21,869 bases of DNA. Source: Bacteroidota bacterium (GTDB lineage Bacteria > Bacteroidota > Bacteroidia > Bacteroidales > WCHB1-69). This document shows positions 1-6,239 of this stretch, piece after piece. The translations under genes were made by a program, and so were the position numbers. A model generated the notes under the pieces. The model was not told the origin of the DNA. It saw only the letters and a program-made list of their open reading frames with translations, and searched no databases. The stretch spans positions 1 through 21,869 of the forward strand of contig JAEZOU010000059.1 of the NCBI GenBank assembly GCA_023413895.1, in the 5' to 3' direction. How positions within the stretch are numbered: the first letter of the stretch is position 1; the number at the start of each line of letters is the position of its first letter.

Positions 1-35
1 TATTAAAGGATTATTGGGTACTTTTTTCACGGCGG

Positions 36-67
36 TAAAGTTACAAAATATTTTTAATACAAAACAA
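36..67 (-). promoter_or_regulatory. Possible Bacteroidetes-type promoter reading out of the left edge
   Basis: On the minus strand positions 43-36 read TAACTTTA, one base from the -7 consensus TAnnTTTG, followed by CCGCC. A TTG lies 21 bases upstream (complement of 65-67) and another 16 bases upstream (60-62). The box would serve a gene beyond the window. This is a match by eye only; the last base of the -7 box is wrong. Confidence 0.35.
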
Positions 68-273
68 CAAAAAGTAGTTTTTCTATAATTTATTTTTAGC
101 ACATAATAAGAATTTATGGAAAGTAAGTGCTACACCTTCGCGTACCATCAAGGCTACGCACGCTCATTCAGCATGGGATTCTGCTTGTACACACGCTCAA
201 TGAGAATTCAGAAAATCTAATTTTATTTTTATTAGACACCACATATTTCTAATGGAAAACACACGAAATGCAC

Positions 274-307
274 AAAAAAAAATGCTCGGTGAATACCGAG
301 CATTTTT
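274..307 (-). terminator. Rho-independent terminator after rpsE
   Basis: Positions 281-290 and 295-304 form a perfect 10-bp inverted repeat with a 4-base loop (GAAT on the plus strand). A/T pairs extend it to about 13 bp (278-307). On the minus strand the stem runs into a tract of Ts (complement of 274-282), the classic intrinsic terminator shape. It lies 21 bases after the rpsE stop codon, so the ribosomal transcript very probably ends here. A shorter T tract on the other side could let it act in both directions. Confidence 0.92.
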
Positions 308-327
308 ATAACTAACAGAAAATAGAA

Positions 328-846
328 TTATCCGTTAAATACTTTATCAAGGCCGATTCCTCTAACTTGAGCTACAGCGTAAGCATCTCTCAAGCTTGCC
401 AATGCGCTAATAGTAGCTTTCACAACACTATGAGGGTTAGTAGAACCTTTTGATTTAGCCAAAACGTCTTTTACCCCAACAGTTTCGAAAACTGCACGCA
501 TTGCACCACCGGCAATAACTCCAGTACCAGGAGCAGCAGGTTTCATAAATACTACAGAACCGCTATATCTGCCTTCTTGAGCATGAGGAATAGTTCCTTT
601 ATATACAGGAACACGGATAAGATTTTTCTTAGCATCGTCGATACCTTTAGCGATTGCAGCAGAAACTTCCTTAGCCTTACCTAAACCGAAGCCGATAATA
701 CCATTTTCGTTACCTACTACAACGATAGCTGAGAAGCTGAAAGTACGACCACCCTTTGTAACTTTTGTTACTCTATTAACATGAACAAGTCTGTCTTTTA
801 ACTCTTGATCAGTCGCTTTAATTCTTTTAAGATTTATTTTTGTCAT
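328..846 (-). CDS. rpsE: 30S ribosomal protein S5
   Basis: Primary 16S rRNA-binding protein of the small subunit, involved in decoding fidelity. The 172-residue length is normal for the family. The N-terminal double-stranded-RNA-binding fold (about residues 17-80) includes VHVNRVTKVTKGGR and GNENGIIGFGLGKAKEV. The C-terminal half has IPHAQEGRYSGS and the glycine/alanine-rich stretch of S5. The start codon is supported by a Shine-Dalgarno sequence, AGGAG, 9 bases upstream (complement of 856-860), which is unusual in this genome. It is the last gene of the operon and is followed by a strong terminator; normally rpmD would come next. Confidence 0.98.
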   Translation of the reverse strand: MTKINLKRIKATDQELKDRLVHVNRVTKVTKGGRTFSFSAIVVVGNENGIIGFGLGKAKEVSAAIAKGIDDAKKNLIRVPVYKGTIPHAQEGRYSGSVVFMKPAAPGTGVIAGGAMRAVFETVGVKDVLAKSKGSTNPHSVVKATISALASLRDAYAVAQVRGIGLDKVFNG

Positions 847-855
847 AATTATGCT

Positions 856-860
856 CTCCT
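856..860 (-). promoter_or_regulatory. Shine-Dalgarno sequence of rpsE
   Basis: The minus strand reads AGGAGAG, with the AGGAG core ending 9 bases before the rpsE ATG. Most genes in this window, as in Bacteroidetes generally, have only A-rich leaders, so a clear SD stands out. Confidence 0.7.
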
Positions 861-861
861 A

Positions 862-1221
862 TTAGAAAATTAAACCACCTTCTCTAGCTGCATCAGCCAA
901 AGATTTTACTCTACCATGATATAAATATCCGCTACGGTCGAAAACCACTTTGGTGATACCTGCAGCAAGTGCTTTTTCAGCGATTGCTTTACCTACCAAT
1001 GCAGATTTAGCGGTTTTAGTAATTTTCTGTTCGCGGATGTCGGCAACTGCTGAAGAAGCAGAGGCTAAAGTTACACCGGCAACATCATCAATAAGTTGAA
1101 CATAAATATCGCGATTACTTCTGAATACTGACATTCTAGGACGATCTGCAGTTCCGTTTACGGACTTGCGGATTCTCATTTTTATCCTGTTTCTTCTAAA
1201 TTCTTTTTTATTATAAGCCAT
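862..1221 (-). CDS. rplR: 50S ribosomal protein L18
   Basis: 5S rRNA-binding protein of the large-subunit central protuberance. The 119-residue product has the basic N-terminus and the L18 core GTADRPRMSVFRSNRDIYVQ (residues about 23-42), and ends with the family's GRVKSLADAAREGGLIF. It lies 15 bases before rpsE and 18 bases after rplF. No useful Shine-Dalgarno is present: an AGGA sits almost against the ATG, too close to act. Confidence 0.97.
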   Translation of the reverse strand: MAYNKKEFRRNRIKMRIRKSVNGTADRPRMSVFRSNRDIYVQLIDDVAGVTLASASSAVADIREQKITKTAKSALVGKAIAEKALAAGITKVVFDRSGYLYHGRVKSLADAAREGGLIF

Positions 1222-1239
1222 TTCCTAAAATTTACATTG

Positions 1240-1797
1240 TTATTTTTCTGCTGATTTACCGGCTTTAGTTCTAACGATTTCGCCCACGAAGCGGATACCT
1301 TTTCCTTTGTAAGGTTCGGGTTTTCTGTAAGAACGAATTTTATTAGCTACTTGTCCGAGTAATTGTTTGTCGATACCTTTCAAAATGATAAGAGGAGCCT
1401 TACCTTTTTCAGTAACGGTTTCAACTTTAATTTCGGGTGCTAATTCGAAAAGGATATTGTGAGAGTATCCCAAATTCAAATCAAGTAATTGACCTTTTGC
1501 TTCGGCTTTAAAACCGACACCTACGAGTTCTTGTCTGATTTCGAATCCTTGAGAAACGCCTTTTACCATATTAGCAATAAGAGCTCTATATAACCCGTGC
1601 ATAGCTCTATGACGTTTTTGGTCCGTTGGGCGAGCCATTGTTAATTGACCATTTTCGATAGATAAAGTGATGTCACCATCAACATATTGTTGTAATTGTC
1701 CTAGAGGACCTTTTACGGTAACAATATTAGTTTTTTCATCTCTTGACACTTCAACTCCTGCAGGAATTGCAATGGGTAATTTTCCTATTCTTGACAT
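1240..1797 (-). CDS. rplF: 50S ribosomal protein L6
   Basis: Large-subunit protein near the GTPase-associated region. It starts MSRIGKLPIAIPAGV as L6 does, contains two L6 repeats, and carries the signature PEPYKGKGIRFVGE near the C-terminus (about residues 161-174). The 185-residue length is normal. The start is fixed by a perfect AGGAGG seven bases upstream, the strongest Shine-Dalgarno in the window. It lies 14 bases after rpsH. Confidence 0.98.
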   Translation of the reverse strand: MSRIGKLPIAIPAGVEVSRDEKTNIVTVKGPLGQLQQYVDGDITLSIENGQLTMARPTDQKRHRAMHGLYRALIANMVKGVSQGFEIRQELVGVGFKAEAKGQLLDLNLGYSHNILFELAPEIKVETVTEKGKAPLIILKGIDKQLLGQVANKIRSYRKPEPYKGKGIRFVGEIVRTKAGKSAEK

Positions 1798-1804
1798 AAC
1801 TTTT

Positions 1805-1810
1805 CCTCCT
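1805..1810 (-). promoter_or_regulatory. Perfect Shine-Dalgarno sequence of rplF
   Basis: The minus strand reads AGGAGG with 7 bases to the rplF ATG. This is full complementarity to the canonical 16S tail at ideal spacing, in a genome whose other genes mostly lack any SD. Confidence 0.8.
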
Positions 1811-1811
1811 A

Positions 1812-2210
1812 TTAACTAATATAACATAATACTTCACCACCCATCATTTTAGCTTTAGCTTCTTTATTAGTCATAAGACCTTTAGAAGTAGAGATGATAG
1901 CGATACCGAGACCATTCATAACTTCAGGCATATCTTGAACGCCCACATATTTACGAAGGCCAGGACGGCTTACGCGTTTCAACTGGCTAATAGCGGATTC
2001 TTTGGTTACTGGATGATATTTAAGCGCAATTTTAATCAAACCTGGGTTTACATCATCTTCAAATTTATAATTCAAGATATAACCTTGTTCGAAAAGAATT
2101 TGCGTAATAGTTCTTTTTATTTTAGAAGTTGGAACTTCAACAACTTTATGACCAGCAGCAATTGCATTGCGAAGGCGAGTCAAATAATCGGATATTGGAT
2201 CTGTATTCAT
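1812..2210 (-). CDS. rpsH: 30S ribosomal protein S8
   Basis: Primary 16S rRNA-binding protein of the platform; in E. coli it also represses the spc operon mRNA at rplE. The 132-residue product opens with MNTDPISDYLTRLRNAI and ends with the family signature around ISTSKGLMTNKEAKAK and GGEVLCYIS. It lies 24 bases after rpsN. The leader shows no convincing Shine-Dalgarno. Confidence 0.98.
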   Translation of the reverse strand: MNTDPISDYLTRLRNAIAAGHKVVEVPTSKIKRTITQILFEQGYILNYKFEDDVNPGLIKIALKYHPVTKESAISQLKRVSRPGLRKYVGVQDMPEVMNGLGIAIISTSKGLMTNKEAKAKMMGGEVLCYIS

Positions 2211-2234
2211 AATCTTCTAACTTTCTTTTAAATT

Positions 2235-2534
2235 TTACCAACTTGCTTTTTTAACACCAGGAATAAGACCAGCCAACGCCATTTCTCTGAAATTGATACG
2301 AGAGATACCAAATTGACGGATATAACCTTTTGGACGGCCGGTTAGCTTACAACGATTGTGCAATCTGATAGGGTTTGAATTGGGTGGCAATTTTTGAAGT
2401 GCAACGATAGCAGCTGCTTTAGCTTCATAATCATCACCGTTAATAATTTTTTTCAATTCTGCGCGTTTATCAGCGTATTTAGCAATTAATTTTGCTCTTT
2501 TTACTTCTCTTGCTTTTAACGATTCTTTTGCCAT
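2235..2534 (-). CDS. rpsN: 30S ribosomal protein S14 (zinc-independent type)
   Basis: Head protein of the small subunit. The long form (99 residues) has RLHNRCKLTGRPKGYIRQFG at about residues 57-76 and ends MALAGLIPGVKKASW. It lacks the CxxC pairs of the short zinc-binding form, so it is the C-minus type. By memory, Bacteroidales S14 is often about 89 residues; the extra length here lies around residues 30-47 (INGDDYEAKAAAI). It starts only 3 bases after the rplE stop, suggesting translational coupling. Confidence 0.97.
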   Translation of the reverse strand: MAKESLKAREVKRAKLIAKYADKRAELKKIINGDDYEAKAAAIVALQKLPPNSNPIRLHNRCKLTGRPKGYIRQFGISRINFREMALAGLIPGVKKASW

Positions 2535-2537
2535 ATC

Positions 2538-3092
2538 TTATTTCTGATTTTTAAACGGTAAGCCAAATTCTTTTAATAATGCTAAGCACTCTTTATCATT
2601 TTGAGCGGTGGTAACGAATGTAATATCCATACCATTAATCTTAGCAACTTTATCGATGTCGATTTCTGGGAAGATAATTTGTTCTGGAACTCCAAGAGTG
2701 TAATTTCCTCTTCCGTCGAAACCTTTATCGCTAATACCTTTGAAATCGCGAATACGAGGAATTGATACAGCAATCAAACGATCTAAGAATTCGTACATTC
2801 TATCGCCTCTTAAGGTTACTCTTACGCCGATAGGCATTCCGCGTCTTAATTTGAAGTTAGAAATATCCTTTCTTGACTTAGTAGCCACAGCTTTTTGACC
2901 TGTAATCATAGTCATTTCTTGAACGCCAACTTCGATCAATTTTTTGTCAGCGATACCAAATTTACCAAGACCTTGGTTAAGGCAGATTTTGGTAATTTTA
3001 GGAACTCTCATTACAGACTTAATGCCTAATTGTTCCTTCAATGCAGGAATAATCTCCTTATTGTATTTCTCTTTAATTCTAGGTACGTACAT
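2538..3092 (-). CDS. rplE: 50S ribosomal protein L5
   Basis: 5S rRNA-binding protein that contacts the P-site tRNA. The 184-residue product has the L5 opening MYVPRIKEKYNKEIIPALKE, the central KSRKDISNFKLRRGMPIG and the C-terminal FPEIDIDKVAKINGMDITF. Its ATG overlaps the rplX stop by one base (TAATG), so translation is probably coupled. It also has a strong Shine-Dalgarno, AGGAG, 8 bases upstream (complement of 3101-3105). In E. coli the S8 repressor site sits at the start of this gene; I could not verify a similar RNA fold here. Confidence 0.98.
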   Translation of the reverse strand: MYVPRIKEKYNKEIIPALKEQLGIKSVMRVPKITKICLNQGLGKFGIADKKLIEVGVQEMTMITGQKAVATKSRKDISNFKLRRGMPIGVRVTLRGDRMYEFLDRLIAVSIPRIRDFKGISDKGFDGRGNYTLGVPEQIIFPEIDIDKVAKINGMDITFVTTAQNDKECLALLKEFGLPFKNQK

Positions 3093-3406
3093 TATTTAAT
3101 CTCCTCTCCTGATTTTTTAGAATATCTAACTAATTTACCATTTTCACCGATTCTTCTACCGATACGAGTTGCTTGACCTTTAGCATCAACAACCATAAGG
3201 TTAGAAATATGGATCGGAGCTTCTTTTGAAATAATGCCGCCATTAGGGTTTTTGGCATTTGCCTTTGTGTGTTTAGAAATCATATTTCTTCCTTCCACTA
3301 AGGCTCTGTAATTTTTTACATCAACAGAAAGTACTTTTCCAGTTTTTCCTTTAGATTCACCGGCAATAACTTTCACGATGTCACCTTTTTTAATGTGAAT
3401 TTTCAT
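3092..3406 (-). CDS. rplX: 50S ribosomal protein L24
   Basis: Early assembly initiator of the large subunit. The 104-residue protein begins with a KOW motif (IKKGDIVKVIAGESKGKTGK, about residues 4-23) and contains ISKHTKANAKNPNGGI, typical of L24. It follows a 76-base gap after rplN, the longest gap in the operon, and its stop overlaps the rplE start. The leader is A-rich and has no Shine-Dalgarno. Confidence 0.97.
   Translation of the reverse strand: MKIHIKKGDIVKVIAGESKGKTGKVLSVDVKNYRALVEGRNMISKHTKANAKNPNGGIISKEAPIHISNLMVVDAKGQATRIGRRIGENGKLVRYSKKSGEEIK
3101..3110 (-). promoter_or_regulatory. Shine-Dalgarno sequence of rplE
   Basis: The minus strand reads AGGAGAGGAG across 3110-3101, two overlapping purine-rich cores. 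The nearer AGGAG ends 8 bases before the rplE ATG. It lies within the last codons of rplX. Confidence 0.75.
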
Positions 3407-3482
3407 TTTACTTTGTTTTAATTTGTTATCAATTGGTCTTTGTCAATTGTTTTCTAGACACAAGTCTTTAAAGACATAATGA
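3407..3482 (-). promoter_or_regulatory. rplN-rplX spacer with palindromes
   Basis: This is the only sizeable gap inside the ribosomal operon (76 bases; the other gaps are 29 or fewer). It holds a perfect 12-base palindrome, GTCTTTAAAGAC (3464-3475), and two copies of CAATTG (3430-3435 and 3444-3449) that can pair with each other across an 8-base loop. No T tract follows, so it does not look like a terminator. It could be an RNA processing or regulatory site, or simple drift. Confidence 0.4.
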
Positions 3483-3851
3483 TTAAAGCACTTCTGGAGC
3501 AAGGGAAACGATCTTCATATATTGTTTCTCACGGAGTTCACGAGCAACGGGACCGAAGATACGAGTTCCGCGCATTTCTCCTGCTGCAGTGAGAAGTACT
3601 ACTGCGTTATCATCAAAGCGGATATAAGATCCATCAGCGCGGCGCACGTGTCTTTTTGTACGAACGACAACAGCTTTAGAAACGGTACCTTTTTTTACGT
3701 TTCCTGATGGGATTGCGCTTTTGATAGTAACTACCACTTTATCACCAACGCTTGCATAGCGTTTTTTGGTTCCACCGAGTACACGGATCAACAAAACTTC
3801 TTTTGCTCCGCTATTATCGGCCACTGACATTCTTGATTCTTGTTGTATCAT
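3483..3851 (-). CDS. rplN: 50S ribosomal protein L14
   Basis: Large-subunit protein at the inter-subunit bridge near L19 and the GTPase-factor site. The 122-residue product opens MIQQESRMSVADNSGAKEVL, carries RADGSYIRFDDNAVVLL mid-protein, and ends with GTRIFGPVARELRE and LAPEVL, all typical of L14. It starts 2 bases after the rpsQ stop. In E. coli this gene opens the separate spc operon; here it is simply mid-operon. Confidence 0.98.
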   Translation of the reverse strand: MIQQESRMSVADNSGAKEVLLIRVLGGTKKRYASVGDKVVVTIKSAIPSGNVKKGTVSKAVVVRTKRHVRRADGSYIRFDDNAVVLLTAAGEMRGTRIFGPVARELREKQYMKIVSLAPEVL

Positions 3852-3853
3852 AA

Positions 3854-4111
3854 CTATTTAGCTCTTTCAATAATTTCTACTAATCTCCAGCATTTACTTT
3901 TGCTCAAAGGTCTGGTTTCCATAACTCTTACCCTATCCCCGATGTTACACTCGTTTTTTTCATCGTGAGCCATCAATTTGGTAGTTCTTTTCAAGAATTT
4001 ACCATATTTGGGGTGTTTCAGTTTACGTTCTACGCTAACAACAATAGACTTATCCATCTTATTGCTCATCACGAGACCTTCTCTTACTTTACGTTTATTT
4101 CTTTCTTCCAT
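3854..4111 (-). CDS. rpsQ: 30S ribosomal protein S17
   Basis: Primary 16S rRNA-binding protein with an OB fold. The 85-residue product has the S17 elements GLVMSNKMDKSIVVSVERK (about residues 12-30), HPKYGKFLKRTTKLMAHDE and CNIGDRVRVMETRPLSKSK. It lies 9 bases after rpmC. Confidence 0.97.
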   Translation of the reverse strand: MEERNKRKVREGLVMSNKMDKSIVVSVERKLKHPKYGKFLKRTTKLMAHDEKNECNIGDRVRVMETRPLSKSKCWRLVEIIERAK

Positions 4112-4120
4112 AATTTTTCG

Positions 4121-4321
4121 TTATTCTTTGCTGTTTAATTCACGTTTACGTAATTCCGTTTTCATTCTCGCAATCGTGCGTCTTTGTTCTTTAATTTTAT
4201 TAGGATTTTCGATTGGAGAAACGGCGTGATTAAGTGTCAACTTATTTAATTGTTGAACCTCTTCAAGTAATCTTTCATTAAGTTCTGCAGTTGAAAGTTC
4301 TGCGATAACCTGTTGTTTCAT
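4121..4321 (-). CDS. rpmC: 50S ribosomal protein L29
   Basis: Small two-helix protein at the exit of the peptide tunnel. The 66-residue product has the L29 pattern: ELSTAELNERLLEEVQQLNKL in the first helix and the basic second helix with PNKIKEQRRTIARMKTELRKR. It fits its usual place between rplP and rpsQ, with gaps of 8 and 9 bases. Confidence 0.95.
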   Translation of the reverse strand: MKQQVIAELSTAELNERLLEEVQQLNKLTLNHAVSPIENPNKIKEQRRTIARMKTELRKRELNSKE

Positions 4322-4329
4322 AACTTCTA

Positions 4330-4755
4330 TTAAATTTCTTCTGAATAATCTCTTCTAACAATAAATTTTGTTGCAACGGGTAATTTTTGAGCTCCAAGGC
4401 GGAAAGCTTCTTTAGCAACTTCCAATGGAACGCCATCTGCTTCAAATAGGATACGTCCTGGGCTTACGCGAGCCACGAAATATTCAGGAGCACCTTTACC
4501 TTTACCCATACGTACTTCTGCGGGTTTCTTTGTAACAGGTTTGTCAGGGAATATGCAGATCCATAATTGACCTTCACGTTTCATATAACGGGTGATTGCC
4601 TGACGAGCAGCTTCAATTTGACGACCTGTAATCCAATGCTCTTCGAGGGTTTTTAGAGCGAAAGAACCAAAAGAAATTTCTGCACCTCTCTTGGTGATTC
4701 GTTTCATACGACCCTTCTGCGGTCTTCTGTATTTGGTTTTTTTAGGTTGTAACAT
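4330..4755 (-). CDS. rplP: 50S ribosomal protein L16
   Basis: Large-subunit protein organising the A-site tRNA region. The 141-residue product opens MLQPKKTKYRRPQKGRMK and carries the signature VRMGKGKGAPEYFVARV (about residues 81-97). The basic N-terminus and the KFIVRRDY end are also typical. It lies 21 bases after rpsC. Confidence 0.98.
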   Translation of the reverse strand: MLQPKKTKYRRPQKGRMKRITKRGAEISFGSFALKTLEEHWITGRQIEAARQAITRYMKREGQLWICIFPDKPVTKKPAEVRMGKGKGAPEYFVARVSPGRILFEADGVPLEVAKEAFRLGAQKLPVATKFIVRRDYSEEI

Positions 4756-4776
4756 CGTTATCTTATTTATCTGTTA

Positions 4777-5502
4777 TTAATTCTTATTCATATTTTTTCT
4801 TCCTGAACGAGGTGCTCTTTTTGCTTGTGAACCTTTAGATTCTTTTGCGTCCACTGCTGCGTTAAAGAGATCTCTTTTTCCGTAAACCAAACCTCTACAG
4901 ATCCATACTTTCACTCCGATACGACCGTAAGTAGTATGGGCTTCTGCGTGTGCATAATCGATATCTGCACGCAAGGTATGAAGTGGAGTTCTTCCTTCCT
5001 TAAAATGTTCGGTTCTTGCCATTTCTGCACCGCCTAAACGACCTGAAACAGATACTTTGATACCTTCTGCATTGGCACGCATTGTAGCAGTAATTGCAGT
5101 TTTTACAGCTTTTCTGTATGAAACACGACCTTCGATTTGTTTGGTAATATTTTGTGATACCAATACAGCATCCAAATCAGGGCGTTTTACTTCTGCAATA
5201 TTGATTTGGATATCTTTGTTCGTAATTTTCTTTAATTCCTCTTTCAGTTTATCAACTTCTGTACCGCCTTTACCAATAATAATACCTGGACGAGCGGTGT
5301 TGATAGTAACCGTAACAAGTTTAAGTGTTCTCTCAATGTAAATTTTTGCGATTCCGGCTTTGAACAAACGTGCGTTCAAATAACGTCTAATTTTGTCGTC
5401 TTCGACTAACTTATTGGCGAAATTTTTGCCGCCAAACCAATTAGAATCCCATCCTCTGATAATTCCTAATCGTAAACCTACCGGATTAACTTTTTGACCC
5501 AT
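4777..5502 (-). CDS. rpsC: 30S ribosomal protein S3
   Basis: Head protein at the mRNA entry tunnel. It starts MGQKVNPVGLRLGIIRGWDS, has a type II KH domain (about residues 40-110) with the GIIIGKGG loop at 73-80, and a C-terminal domain with the signature SGRLGGAEMARTEHFKEGR. The last 20 residues form a lysine/arginine-rich tail (KRAPRSGRKNMNKN). Its length of 241 residues is normal. It lies 29 bases after rplV. Confidence 0.98.
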   Translation of the reverse strand: MGQKVNPVGLRLGIIRGWDSNWFGGKNFANKLVEDDKIRRYLNARLFKAGIAKIYIERTLKLVTVTINTARPGIIIGKGGTEVDKLKEELKKITNKDIQINIAEVKRPDLDAVLVSQNITKQIEGRVSYRKAVKTAITATMRANAEGIKVSVSGRLGGAEMARTEHFKEGRTPLHTLRADIDYAHAEAHTTYGRIGVKVWICRGLVYGKRDLFNAAVDAKESKGSQAKRAPRSGRKNMNKN

Positions 5503-5531
5503 ACTAATTATTAATTTTATTCGATTATTTT

Positions 5532-5969
5532 TTAATTTTCTACTGCTGTTGGAACTATCTTACTCATCTCTTCAGCTCTGCTGCCTACGATGATGGTTAC
5601 GTGATTAGAACGTTTTCTGATTCTATTTGCTCTTCCTTGAGGAGCTGTTCTAATTCTCTTCAACATTCTACCACCATCAACCATGATAGTTTTTACATAT
5701 AATTGTGCATCTTCCATACGTTGACCTTCATTCTTCACTTGCCAGTTAGCAACTGCAGATTTAAGCAACTTCAAAAGTTTCTCGGAAGATTCTCTTCTTG
5801 AGAACTTTAACACATTCATTGCATAGTCAACATCTTTTCCTCTAATCACGTCCGCCATGATTCTTGTTTTTCTTGGCGAGGTTGGATTATTCACTAATCG
5901 AGCCATATAAACGCTTTTTTTGGCTTCTTTGCGTGCATCCGCAACTAATTTTTTTCTTCTTGCAACCAT
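5532..5969 (-). CDS. rplV: 50S ribosomal protein L22
   Basis: Large-subunit protein whose long beta-hairpin lines the peptide tunnel. The L22 core runs from about residue 19 to 130, with VNNPTSPRKTRIMADVIRG and the hairpin signature DGGRMLKRIRTAPQGRANRI (98-117). At 145 residues it is somewhat long, with a basic N-terminal extension. This is the first ribosomal gene here: rpsS and rplB, which normally come directly before it, are absent, and 270 non-coding bases with a candidate promoter lie upstream. Confidence 0.98.
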   Translation of the reverse strand: MVARRKKLVADARKEAKKSVYMARLVNNPTSPRKTRIMADVIRGKDVDYAMNVLKFSRRESSEKLLKLLKSAVANWQVKNEGQRMEDAQLYVKTIMVDGGRMLKRIRTAPQGRANRIRKRSNHVTIIVGSRAEEMSKIVPTAVEN

Positions 5970-6062
5970 TTTATTATTGTTTACTAATTATCTTAACTTA
6001 TTGGTTTTTAATTGATTAATATAAAAATGCAACAATTCTATGTTTTTCATTCAAATTGGCGG

Positions 6063-6088
6063 CAAAAATAGTTTTTTTTTCAATACAA
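6063..6088 (-). promoter_or_regulatory. Candidate promoter of the ribosomal operon
   Basis: The minus strand of 6070-6063 reads TATTTTTG, a full match to the Bacteroidetes -7 consensus TAnnTTTG. A TTTTG ends 15 bases upstream (complement of 6086-6090). That spacing is shorter than the roughly 19-21 usually described, so the -33 part is doubtful. Transcription from here would give an rplV leader of roughly 90 bases. Confidence 0.45.
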
Positions 6089-6127
6089 AAATCACCTTTT
6101 CTATTTTTTTTTTCAAAAAGTGATTTT
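6087..6127 (-). terminator. Possible terminator of the outer-membrane gene
   Basis: Arms 6088-6100 and 6115-6127 pair over about 12 bp with one bulge (AAAATCAC against GTGATTTT, then a T/A run), with a 14-base loop. On the minus strand the stem ends in five Ts. It is A+T-rich and weaker than the rpsE terminator, but well placed between 6240 and the candidate rplV promoter. Confidence 0.35.
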
Positions 6128-6239
6128 ATTGAATTATTGACACTTACAAAAAGTTCTCAACGTTAAATTGTGAATCTTTTTTAGTTTCTAAAAACCAAGT
6201 GACTTTAAAAATTGAAAAAAATCGATAAAATTATGCAAT

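Larger units (their letters stand above)
1..327. other. Intergenic region left of the ribosomal operon
   Basis: No convincing gene is seen in this stretch. It holds a promoter-like box reading leftwards out of the window (about 36-67), an A+T-rich spacer, a GC-richer patch with short repeats and possible stems (about 130-204), and the terminator of the ribosomal operon (274-307). No tRNA-like fold was recognised. Confidence 0.7.
5970..6239 (-). other. Leader region of the ribosomal operon
   Basis: These 270 very A+T-rich bases separate rplV from the upstream outer-membrane gene on the same strand. I see no gene, no trace of rpsS and no tRNA. The stretch holds a hairpin (6087-6127) that could end the upstream transcript, and a -7-type box (6063-6070) that could start the ribosomal one. 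Confidence 0.7.

Noticed and set aside
1935..2231. Plus-strand open frame of 98 codons
   Set aside because: It is antisense to rpsH, a certain gene, and its composition (rich in Phe, Ile, Asn) is what A+T-rich antisense reading gives.
2582..2773. Second minus-strand frame inside rplE, possible sign of a frameshift
   Set aside because: rplE is complete at 184 residues with all family segments in one frame.
5970..6239. Remnant of rpsS (S19) upstream of rplV
   Set aside because: Reading the minus strand in this stretch gives frequent stops and no S19-like segment; it is plain A+T-rich leader DNA.
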